Source of the DNA: Trueperaceae bacterium
GTDB taxonomy: Bacteria > Deinococcota > Deinococci > Deinococcales > Trueperaceae
DNA length: 5,234 nucleotides
Assembly (NCBI GenBank): GCA_024636105.1
Contig: JAGXHO010000021.1
Span: 1-5,234 of the forward strand
Reading direction: 5' to 3'
The notes beneath the pieces were generated by a model, which worked only from the letters and a program-made list of their open reading frames with translations, ran no database searches and had not been told where the DNA came from. The translations under genes were made by a program, and so were the position numbers. Below, in pieces: positions 1 to 5,070 of the stretch (the stretch's first letter is position 1; every line of letters begins with the position of its first letter).

Positions 1-1
1 G

Positions 2-787
2 GCGCGCCGCGCGCTCGCCGCGGGCAAGCACGTGTTGGTCGAGAAGCCGATCGCGCTCACGGTCGCGGACGCCGAGTCGCTCGTCGCGGCCGCGCGCGCC
101 TCGGACCGGGTGGTGGCCGTGGGGCACGTGATGCGCGTCTTCTCGCTCTTCGAGCGCGTGAAGGGCCTGCTGGACGCCGGCCGGCTCGGCGAGCCGCTCC
201 ACCTGGGCCTCGAGCTCTGGCGCCGCCCCCACCGAGCGGGCGCCGGCGGCTGGAAGACCGACCCCGAGCGCCTCGGCTCGAGCATCCTGGAGGAACCCGT
301 GCACTACCTCGACCTCGCGCGCTGGTACCTGGGCGACCCCACCGAGGTCCTCGCCTGGGCCTCATCTCGTCCAGGGCGCGCTTCGCTCCACGAGAACCTC
401 GACGTGCGCCTGCGCTTCGCCCCCGCCGCCGACGGCGGGGACCGCTGGGCGCGGGTCACGCGCTCGATCGCGGCCGCCGGCCACCGGGTCGACCTGACGA
501 TCGTCGGAAGCGAGGCGTCGCTTCGCGCCCACTGGGCCGGCGCGATGGACGCGGACCCCGACCCCGACGTGCGTCTGGTGCTCCATCACGCCGGCGGCGA
601 CGAGGTGCAGGACGTGCCGAGCGCCACCGGCCACGCCCACGACCTGGTGCGGCAGACGCGCGCCTTCGTGCGCGCGATCCGGGAGGGAGCGCCGGTTCCG
701 GCGACCGTCGTCGACGGTCGCGCGGCGGTGGCGCTGTGCTGGGCCGTGGAGGCGTCGCTGGCCAGCGACGCAGCGGTGCGGACATGA
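2..787 (+). CDS. Gfo/Idh/MocA-family NAD(P)-dependent oxidoreductase, 5' end cut by the window
   Basis: The reading frame is open from base 2, the first in-frame codon, to a TGA at 785-787, giving 261 visible residues. A GTG at 32 lies in the middle of a conserved strand (VLVEKP), so the real start is upstream, outside the window. About 65-75 N-terminal residues with the GxGxxG dinucleotide motif are missing, judged from the family's usual 330-390 residues. Visible family marks are the AGKHVLVEKP segment (the EKP lysine, codon 44-46, is the conserved catalytic/cofactor lysine), GHVMRV, and the substrate-domain segment LEEPVHYLDLARW, whose histidine (302-304) is the usual active-site one. The C-terminal DGRAAVALCWAVEAS helix is also typical. 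Members oxidise or reduce sugars, inositols and related polyols in the cytoplasm; the substrate here cannot be named. The downstream cyclase start overlaps the stop by four bases, so the two are probably translated together. The family call is firm. Confidence 0.
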   Translation, partial: ARRALAAGKHVLVEKPIALTVADAESLVAAARASDRVVAVGHVMRVFSLFERVKGLLDAGRLGEPLHLGLELWRRPHRAGAGGWKTDPERLGSSILEEPVHYLDLARWYLGDPTEVLAWASSRPGRASLHENLDVRLRFAPAADGGDRWARVTRSIAAAGHRVDLTIVGSEASLRAHWAGAMDADPDPDVRLVLHHAGGDEVQDVPSATGHAHDLVRQTRAFVRAIREGAPVPATVVDGRAAVALCWAVEASLASDAAVRT

Positions 788-2082
788 GCTCGACGGATGG
801 CGGCCGGAGCGGTGCCGCGGACGACGCTGCCGAGCACGTCGCCGCACGCGAAGCGCTCCTCGAGGAGGTGCTCCGTCAGGCGTACAACGCGGTGGTGATC
901 ACCGACGCGCGCTTCGAGCGCGGCGGACCGCTGATGGTGTACGTGAACCCCGCGTTCTGCGCGATGACCGGCTACGACGAACACGAACTGGTCGGTCGCT
1001 CGCCGCGGATCCTGCAGGGGCCCGCCACCGACCCGGCGGTGATCGACCGCTTGCGCGCCTCCCTCCACGCTGCTGTCTTCTTCGAGGGCGAGACGATCAA
1101 CTACCGGAAAGACGGCACCCCGTACCGAGTGCGCTGGAACATCTCGCCCGTCCACGCCGGCGACGGGACGCTCTCGCACTTCGTCTCGGTGCAGCGGGAA
1201 ACCACCGAGGAGGCCCGCCTGCAGGGGGAGCTCGCGCTGCTCGCCCGCGCGCTGGACGGCGCTTTCGAGGCGATTGCGGTCTTGGACGGCGAAGGGCGCT
1301 TCACGTTCGTCAACGATGCGTGGGTTCGCCTCGCGGGCGAACCGCGCGACCGGCTGTTGGGCCGGCCCTGGACGTCGCACGATGCCGGCGACGACCCGAC
1401 CTCGCGCGATTGGAATGAGCTGCTGGCCAGCGGCAGCGCGGAGCGCACCTTCGTGAGCCTGCGCCGCGCGGACGGCACCACCCGACTCGTCGATCGAAGC
1501 GTCGCACCCATCGCGGATACCGTTGAGGGCGAGCACTTCGTCGTGGTCGCCAAGGACGTCACCGACCGGCTGCACCGGGTAGAGACGCTGCTCGAGCGCG
1601 CCGATCTCGACGCACTGACGGGTGCGCTCACGCGCGGTGCCGGCCAACGCGAGCTGGGCAGAGCTCTGGGGGCCAGCATCGAACGTGGGGAGCCGCTGGC
1701 CGTCCTGCTCGCCGATATCGACCACTTCAAGCACGTCAACGACACCCTCGGCCACGCCGCCGGCGACCGGGTGCTCGCGGCGGTCGCCGACGCCCTGAGG
1801 CGGTGCGTGCGTGTCGGCGACACGGTGGTGCGGTGGGGCGGCGAGGAGTTCCTGGTGGTGCTTCCAGGCGCGACGCTCGCGGTAGCGGAACGGGTAGCGC
1901 AGCGAATGCGCGCGGAGCTCGCCGCCCACTCGGAGAACGACGTACCCCGCGTCACCGCTTCGATCGGCGTCGCCGGGCGGCGGCCAAGCGAGGTGCCCGA
2001 TGCGCTCGTCGCGCGCGCCGACGCAGCGCTGTACGCCGCGAAAGCCGCCGGGCGCGACACCGTACGCGTCGCCGGCGAGTGA
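784..2082 (+). CDS. PAS-PAS-GGDEF diguanylate cyclase with a LOV-like first PAS domain
   Basis: A 432-residue soluble protein predicted to make c-di-GMP from two GTP. Residues about 30-145 form a LOV-like PAS domain (VYVNPAFCAMTGY, GRSPRILQG, INY, WNISPV, SVQRE). Residues 152-262 form a second PAS domain ending in DVTDR, followed by a short signalling helix (258-275). Residues 272-430 form GGDEF: DALTG entry, metal aspartate D311 in DIDHFKHVND, active site GGEEF at 352-356, and inhibitory I-site R343-x-x-D346 five residues before it. The enzyme should therefore be active and product-inhibited. In domain 1 the LOV cysteine position (GRNCRFLQ in phototropins) is proline (residue 74), while the Arg, Gln and two Asn that usually hold flavin are kept. 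I chose ATG 784, which overlaps the upstream TGA as ATGA. There is no Shine-Dalgarno, which fits translational coupling. A GTG at 736 would add 16 residues read from inside the upstream gene and is less likely. No membrane segments are seen. Confidence 0.
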   Translation: MSSTDGGRSGAADDAAEHVAAREALLEEVLRQAYNAVVITDARFERGGPLMVYVNPAFCAMTGYDEHELVGRSPRILQGPATDPAVIDRLRASLHAAVFFEGETINYRKDGTPYRVRWNISPVHAGDGTLSHFVSVQRETTEEARLQGELALLARALDGAFEAIAVLDGEGRFTFVNDAWVRLAGEPRDRLLGRPWTSHDAGDDPTSRDWNELLASGSAERTFVSLRRADGTTRLVDRSVAPIADTVEGEHFVVVAKDVTDRLHRVETLLERADLDALTGALTRGAGQRELGRALGASIERGEPLAVLLADIDHFKHVNDTLGHAAGDRVLAAVADALRRCVRVGDTVVRWGGEEFLVVLPGATLAVAERVAQRMRAELAAHSENDVPRVTASIGVAGRRPSEVPDALVARADAALYAAKAAGRDTVRVAGE

Positions 2083-2092
2083 TCGGAGCTCG

Positions 2093-3043
2093 CTACCGCA
2101 CCGGCGTGCGCAAGGGCTCGCCGGCCAGCGCGCGCAGCACCTCCTGAGCCACGTGCCGTGAGGCGCGCGCGTTCGACTGCCGCGTCACCCCCGCCACGTG
2201 CGGCGTCAGCAGCAACCTAGGCGCGCCCGCGAGGGGGTCGTCGGCCCCCGGCGGCTCCACCGGGCGGACGTCGAGCGCGGCGCCGCCCAGATGCCCATCG
2301 GCGAGCGCGCGTGCCAAGGCGGCTTCATCCACGAGCCCGCCGCGGGCGGTGTTCACCAGCAGCGCCCCCGGCCGCATCCGCCGCAGCGCCGTCGCGTCCA
2401 GCAGCCCGCGGGTGGCGTCCGTGAGCGGAACGTGCAGGCTCACCGCGTCGGCCCGTGCGAGCAGCTCGTCGATCCCGAGCAGCTCCACGCCCAGCTCCTG
2501 GACGGCGAACGTCGCCTCGTGCACGAACGGGTCGTGCGCCACCACCTGGAGGCCGAACGCCTGCGCGCGGCGAGCGACCCGCGCCCCGATGTCGCCTACG
2601 CCGATCAGCCCCAGCGTGCGCCCGAGCGCCTCCTCGCCCATGAAGGCCGGCCGGTCCCAGCCACCGCCACGCACGTGTTCGGTCGCGTCGCCGAAGCGCC
2701 GCCACAGGTAGATCAACGCGCCGAGGACGTACTCCGCGACGCTCGCGGCGTTGCTGCCGGGGGCCCACGTCACGGCCACCCCGCGGGCGCGCAACGCCTC
2801 GAGGTCGAGGTTGTCGAGGCCGACGCCGACGCGGCCGACCACGCGCAGGAGCGGGGCGGCGGCGAGGGCATCCGCGTCGACCCGGGTCTGGTTGCGGACG
2901 ACCCAGGCAGCGGCATCGCCGAGGGCGGCACGGAGGGCCGTCCGATCGCCGTGCAGCTCCGGCGCGTAGACGACCTCGTGCGCGGCCTCGAGCGGCACCA
3001 AGGCGTCGGGATCGATCCACTCGCTGACGAGGACGTGCGGCAT
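2093..3043 (-). CDS. D-2-hydroxyacid dehydrogenase, phosphoglycerate dehydrogenase-like, no ACT domain
   Basis: A 316-residue cytosolic NAD-dependent dehydrogenase of the D-isomer-specific 2-hydroxyacid family. The N-terminal substrate lobe carries GRVGVGLDNLD (70-80) and NAASVAEY (98-105), as in phosphoglycerate and glyoxylate/hydroxypyruvate enzymes. The Rossmann motif GVGDIG is at 148-153, with acidic D171 (AHDP) placed to select NAD over NADP. The catalytic set is complete: R234 in NTARGG, E263 in DVRPVEP, H282 in TPHVAG. It ends without a C-terminal ACT or ASB domain, so serine feedback of the long SerA type is not expected. The substrate is open: 3-phosphoglycerate, hydroxypyruvate/glyoxylate or another 2-oxoacid. 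ATG 3043 is fixed by a consensus Shine-Dalgarno seven bases upstream. It lies 13 bp behind the EAL gene on the same strand and ends (TAG 2093-2095) only 10 bp from the end of the convergent cyclase gene, leaving no room for separate terminators. Confidence 0.
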   Translation of the reverse strand: MPHVLVSEWIDPDALVPLEAAHEVVYAPELHGDRTALRAALGDAAAWVVRNQTRVDADALAAAPLLRVVGRVGVGLDNLDLEALRARGVAVTWAPGSNAASVAEYVLGALIYLWRRFGDATEHVRGGGWDRPAFMGEEALGRTLGLIGVGDIGARVARRAQAFGLQVVAHDPFVHEATFAVQELGVELLGIDELLARADAVSLHVPLTDATRGLLDATALRRMRPGALLVNTARGGLVDEAALARALADGHLGGAALDVRPVEPPGADDPLAGAPRLLLTPHVAGVTRQSNARASRHVAQEVLRALAGEPLRTPVR

Positions 3044-3050
3044 GAGGGGG

Positions 3051-3059
3051 ACCTCCTTA
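3051..3059 (-). promoter_or_regulatory. Consensus Shine-Dalgarno of the dehydrogenase gene, containing the upstream stop codon
   Basis: On the minus strand the bases read TAAGGAGGT, a full anti-Shine-Dalgarno match, seven bases before ATG 3043. Its first three bases (TAA, 3057-3059) are the stop codon of the upstream EAL gene. Ribosomes finishing the EAL gene would therefore stop on top of the next gene's binding site, which suggests coupled or re-initiating translation. Confidence 0.
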
Positions 3060-4250
3060 GGGTGGCTTGCCCACCGACCACGATTCGGTCGCGTTCACGC
3101 GCCACGCGCTGCGCCACGCGGCGATCTCGGCGCCGGGGACGGGTCGCCCCAAGTGGTACCCCTGGGCGTGATCGCAACCCACCTCGATCAGGTAGGCGAG
3201 CGCGGAGGCGTCCTCGACCCCTTCTGCGGTCGCGGTCAGGCCCAGGCCGTGGGCGAGGCCGACCATCGCGCGGACGATCGTGCGCGCCTCCCGCGACTGG
3301 GCGAGCGGCTGCACGAACTGCTTGTCGATCTTCAGCTCCGTGAACGGCTGCCGCGCGAGCTGCACCAGCGTCGAGTGCCCCGTGCCGAAGTCGTCGATCG
3401 ACAGCGCGCATCCCTTGATGCGCAACCGCGTGAGGACGTCGAGGGCGAGGACCTCGTCGTCGGACGAAGCGGTCTCGGTCAGCTCGAGCGCGAGTCGCTG
3501 CGGAGCGACGCCGTGGGCAGCGCACAACGCATCGAGGACGCCGAGGATCTCGAAGCTCCCGAGCGAACGAGCGGAGAGGTTGAGCGATACGTGCGTGGTG
3601 CCGTCCGGATCGTCGTCGCTGAGCCATGCGAGCGCGCGGGCGAACACGACGCGGGTGAGTTCGCCGATCAAGCCCTCGTGCTCGGCGATCCGCACGAACA
3701 CGTCCGGGCGAACGCTCCCGAGCACGGGATCGTGCCAGCGGGCGAGCGCCTCGTACCCGACGATGGCGAGGTCGCGGCACCGGATCTTCGGCTGGAACGC
3801 GACCGAGATGAGGTCGCCGGCGAGCGCCCGGCGCAGCGCGAGTGCGTCGGGCACGGCGGCCACGCCCGGCCGAGGTGCGGGCGTCGAGGGGTCGGTGGCG
3901 AGCAGGGCGCGCAGGTCCGCCGGCAGGAACGGCTTCGGGAGGACCCCGGCGAGGAGCAAACCGTGCTCGGTGGCCGACAGGCGCGCGGCTTCGAGCACGC
4001 GGCGATCGAGCCCGCTCGAGATGATCACCGAGCCTCCGTAGCCGGCAGCCGCGAGGCGCCGCAGCACCTCGACGCCGTCGACCTCGGGCATGCTCAGGTC
4101 GAGCGTGACGTGGGAAGGCTCCTGGGCGAGCAAGGCGCCCCAGAACACGTCGAAGGTGCTCGTCACGGTCGCGCCGAACCCGGCGTCCTTGGCGATCATG
4201 CCGATCGTCGCGCCGACGAGTTCGTCGTCGTCGAGGACGACCACGTGCAT
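3057..4250 (-). CDS. REC-EAL response regulator, predicted c-di-GMP phosphodiesterase (RocR-like architecture)
   Basis: From ATG 4250 this is a 397-residue cytosolic response regulator with an EAL output domain that should hydrolyse c-di-GMP to pGpG. REC (about 1-120): acidic pocket D7/D8, phospho-acceptor D51 in LDLSMP, switch serines in IISSG (76-80), and K106 in LPKPF. A Pro/Ala-rich linker follows. EAL (about 138-385): E167 in YEALAR, N224 in NLSAR, E256 and E259 in LELTET, D286-D287 in IDDFGTG, K307 in LKIDK, E343 in AEGVED, Q363 in AQGY. Every residue known to be needed in active EAL enzymes is present, so this is not a degenerate sensor. Length and order match Pseudomonas RocR (REC-EAL, about 390 residues). 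The frame is open to an ATG at 4325 (422 residues), but those 25 extra residues precede the first REC strand and resemble no domain. No candidate start has a good Shine-Dalgarno. No partner histidine kinase is in the window. It is probably co-transcribed with the dehydrogenase. Confidence 0.
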   Translation of the reverse strand: MHVVVLDDDELVGATIGMIAKDAGFGATVTSTFDVFWGALLAQEPSHVTLDLSMPEVDGVEVLRRLAAAGYGGSVIISSGLDRRVLEAARLSATEHGLLLAGVLPKPFLPADLRALLATDPSTPAPRPGVAAVPDALALRRALAGDLISVAFQPKIRCRDLAIVGYEALARWHDPVLGSVRPDVFVRIAEHEGLIGELTRVVFARALAWLSDDDPDGTTHVSLNLSARSLGSFEILGVLDALCAAHGVAPQRLALELTETASSDDEVLALDVLTRLRIKGCALSIDDFGTGHSTLVQLARQPFTELKIDKQFVQPLAQSREARTIVRAMVGLAHGLGLTATAEGVEDASALAYLIEVGCDHAQGYHLGRPVPGAEIAAWRSAWRVNATESWSVGKPP

Positions 4251-4296
4251 GGAGCGTCCGATCACGCGGTGGCCGGCCCGCGTGCGGACGCGCTCC
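4251..4296 (-). promoter_or_regulatory. Candidate leader hairpin directly before the EAL start codon
   Basis: Read on the minus strand, the bases immediately before ATG 4250 fold into a 17-bp stem: 4251-4256 with 4291-4296, 4257-4260 with 4285-4288, and 4263-4269 with 4278-4284. There are two 2-base bulges (4261-4262 and 4289-4290) and an 8-base loop (4270-4277). All 17 pairs are Watson-Crick. The stem ends one base from the start codon, so it would bury the ribosome landing zone, and there is no Shine-Dalgarno in that stretch. It could be a translational control element, or simply coding sequence if the protein starts at 4325. Confidence 0.
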
Positions 4297-4391
4297 CACG
4301 GACCGGTCCAACGAAGATGCCCCATCCCCCCGGTTGGTTCATGCCGTCAGTATGGCGTACCGGACGCCCGCGCCTTCGCGCACCGGCATAG

Positions 4392-4419
4392 GGCCGACCT
4401 GCTTCGGAGCAGGAGGGCC
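4392..4419 (+). other. GC-rich hairpin in the membrane-protein gene leader
   Basis: CCTGCT (4398-4403) pairs perfectly with AGCAGG (4408-4413) around a TCGG loop. After a 2x2 internal loop, GGCC (4392-4395) can pair with GGCC (4416-4419). A second stem (4417-4421 with 4439-4443) uses overlapping bases, so the two would exclude each other. No T-run follows, so it is not a standard intrinsic terminator. The loop and stem sizes do not fit a tRNA anticodon arm. Function unknown. Confidence 0.
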
Positions 4420-4466
4420 GCTTGCCTAGCACTCCAAGGCGGCGACGGGTACGCTGGCCGACGCAC

Positions 4467-4498
4467 GCGACGACCGCTCATACGCTGGCGCTCGTCGC
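4467..4498 (+). promoter_or_regulatory. Hairpin just upstream of the membrane-protein ribosome binding site
   Basis: GCGACGA (4467-4473) pairs with TCGTCGC (4492-4498). After a single C/C mismatch, CGC (4475-4477) pairs with GCG (4488-4490), leaving a 10-base loop. The structure ends three bases before the GGAGGT site at 4502. It may stabilise the leader or modulate ribosome access. One of the two TACGCTGGC repeats lies largely in its loop. Confidence 0.
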
Positions 4499-4501
4499 TC
4501 C

Positions 4502-4507
4502 GGAGGT
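4502..4507 (+). promoter_or_regulatory. Shine-Dalgarno fixing the start of the membrane-protein gene
   Basis: GGAGGT lies seven bases before ATG 4515. This decides the start at 4515 rather than the in-frame upstream TTG at 4422, whose extra 31 residues are arginine-rich leader translation with no membrane-protein character. Confidence 0.
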
Positions 4508-4514
4508 TCGCGCC

Positions 4515-4961
4515 ATGTACCTTGCCCTGCTCCACACCCACAACGTCACCCGCTGGATCGTCCTGATCGCCGCGGTCGTCGCGCTCGCGCTCGCGCTGAT
4601 GGGGCGCTTCGGCAAACAGCCCTTCGGCAAACAGCACCGCATCGCCAACCTGGTGTTCGTCTCGAGCATGGACCTGCAGTTGGTGTTGGGGTTGCTCCTG
4701 TACTTCGTCAGCCCGCTCATCCAGTCCGGGCTCGCCAACATGGGCGCCGCCATGGGCGACGCCGCGCTGCGCTTCTTCGTCGTCGAGCACGCGTTCTACA
4801 TGGTGGTCGCGGTCGCGCTGGCGCACGTCGGTTCGGTGATGGTGCGCCGGGCGAAGGCCGATGGCGCCAAGCACACGCGCACGCTGATCTGGTTCGGGCT
4901 GGCCCTCGTCGTGGTCTTGGCGGGCATCCCCTGGCAGCGCGCGCTGTTCCCGGGGGCTTGA
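4515..4961 (+). CDS. Small four-helix membrane protein, uncharacterised (often labelled cytochrome b-like)
   Basis: A 148-residue integral membrane protein with no cleavable signal evident. Hydrophobic segments lie at about 11-30, 43-67, 88-110 and 121-140, with a basic loop RFGKQPFGKQHR (31-42) after helix 1 and RRAKADGAKH (111-120) after helix 3. By the positive-inside rule these face the cytoplasm, although both loops on one side of a four-helix protein fits the topology only if helices 1-2 and 3-4 form hairpins. From memory, LLHTHNxxRW at the start, LxxGLxLYFVSPL in helix 2, LRFFxVEH before helix 3 and LAGIPW at the end belong to a family of about 150 residues found in Bacteroidetes and other groups, sometimes annotated cytochrome B without proof. 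Histidines H7, H9, H92 and H104 sit near or in helices and could bind haem or metal; this is inference. It stands alone, divergent from the EAL gene and followed by a terminator-like hairpin. Confidence 0.
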   Translation: MYLALLHTHNVTRWIVLIAAVVALALALMGRFGKQPFGKQHRIANLVFVSSMDLQLVLGLLLYFVSPLIQSGLANMGAAMGDAALRFFVVEHAFYMVVAVALAHVGSVMVRRAKADGAKHTRTLIWFGLALVVVLAGIPWQRALFPGA

Positions 4962-4964
4962 GCC

Positions 4965-5041
4965 CCGACGGCTGGCTCAAAGGGTGAACCCCGCGTGGGA
5001 AGTCACCGACGGCTGACCCAAAGGGTGAACCCCGCGTGGGA
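4965..5041 (+). repeat. 36-bp direct repeat, two copies, period 41 bp
   Basis: Copies at 4965-5000 and 5006-5041 match at 34 of 36 positions, differing at 4975/5016 (G/A) and 4977/5018 (T/C), with five unrelated bases between them. The first copy begins four bases after the membrane gene's stop codon. Each unit carries CCGACGGCTG, AAAGGGTGAA and CCCCGCGTGGGA. Both differences fall in short inverted repeats with the 5' flank of each copy (TTGAGCC/GGCTCAA at 4958-4964 and 4974-4980; GTCA/TGAC at 5002-5005 and 5014-5017), so each copy keeps its own small stem. Not a CRISPR: two copies and no spacer-sized gap. Confidence 0.
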
Positions 5042-5053
5042 GGCGCGGGGTTC
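5027..5053 (+). terminator. Terminator-like hairpin downstream of the membrane-protein gene
   Basis: GAACCCCGCG (5027-5036) pairs perfectly with CGCGGGGTTC (5044-5053) around a 7-base loop TGGGAGG, a strong 10-bp stem 65 bases past the stop codon. No T-tract follows (GTCGTTCGG), so it may work as a GC-rich terminator or a 3'-end stabiliser. The 5' arm is the end of repeat copy 2. The same arm in copy 1 (4986-4995) could compete for the single 3' arm. Confidence 0.
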
Positions 5054-5070
5054 GTCGTTCGGAAGAGGGC

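Larger units (their letters stand above)
4251..4514. other. Divergent intergenic/leader region between the EAL and membrane-protein genes
   Basis: These 264 bases separate two divergent genes and should hold both promoters, but I see no convincing -35/-10 pair on either strand. A weak CATACT on the minus strand (4349-4354) has no matching -35. The region is rich in dyads: a long hairpin abutting the EAL start (4251-4296), a perfect 10-bp palindrome GGACCGGTCC (4300-4309), a hairpin at 4398-4413, a stem GCCGC/GCGGC (4417-4421 with 4439-4443), and a hairpin at 4467-4498 before the membrane gene. TACGCTGGC occurs twice, at 4450-4458 and 4481-4489. If the EAL protein starts at 4325 instead, the first 75 bases are coding. 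I see no gene here. Confidence 0.

Noticed and set aside
736..783. Upstream GTG start for the diguanylate cyclase
   Set aside because: The 16 extra residues come from the alternative frame of the oxidoreductase's conserved C-terminal helix; ATG 784 with an ATGA overlap is the better start.
1000..1020. Photoactive LOV domain with a cysteinyl-flavin photocycle
   Set aside because: The cysteine of the GRNCRFLQ motif is replaced by proline, so a standard adduct cannot form; kept only as a cysteine-less LOV-like PAS.
586..1929. Long minus-strand open frame (447 codons) opposite the diguanylate cyclase
   Set aside because: It is rich in Arg/Gly/Ala/His with no domain pattern, and it mirrors a clearly real PAS-PAS-GGDEF gene; typical antisense openness in GC-rich DNA.
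2093..3043. Naming the dehydrogenase serA
   Set aside because: The family fits, but there is no ACT domain, no serine-pathway neighbour, and substrate residues cannot separate phosphoglycerate from hydroxypyruvate or other 2-oxoacids.
2770..4311. 513-codon minus-strand frame spanning the EAL and dehydrogenase genes
   Set aside because: An arginine-rich +1-frame shadow of two proven genes; no domains.
3042..4391. Long plus-strand open frame (449 codons) opposite the EAL gene
   Set aside because: No recognisable motif, low-complexity charged composition, fully covered by the conserved REC-EAL gene on the other strand.
4398..4413. tRNA anticodon arm
   Set aside because: The perfect 6-bp stem leaves a 4-base loop rather than 7, and no acceptor, D or T arms with GGTTCRA can be assembled around it on either strand.
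4422..4514. Upstream TTG start for the membrane protein
   Set aside because: It would place a consensus Shine-Dalgarno inside the coding sequence and add an arginine-rich tail with no family match.
4965..5041. CRISPR array
   Set aside because: Only two repeat copies separated by five bases, with no spacer-length unique sequence and no cas genes.
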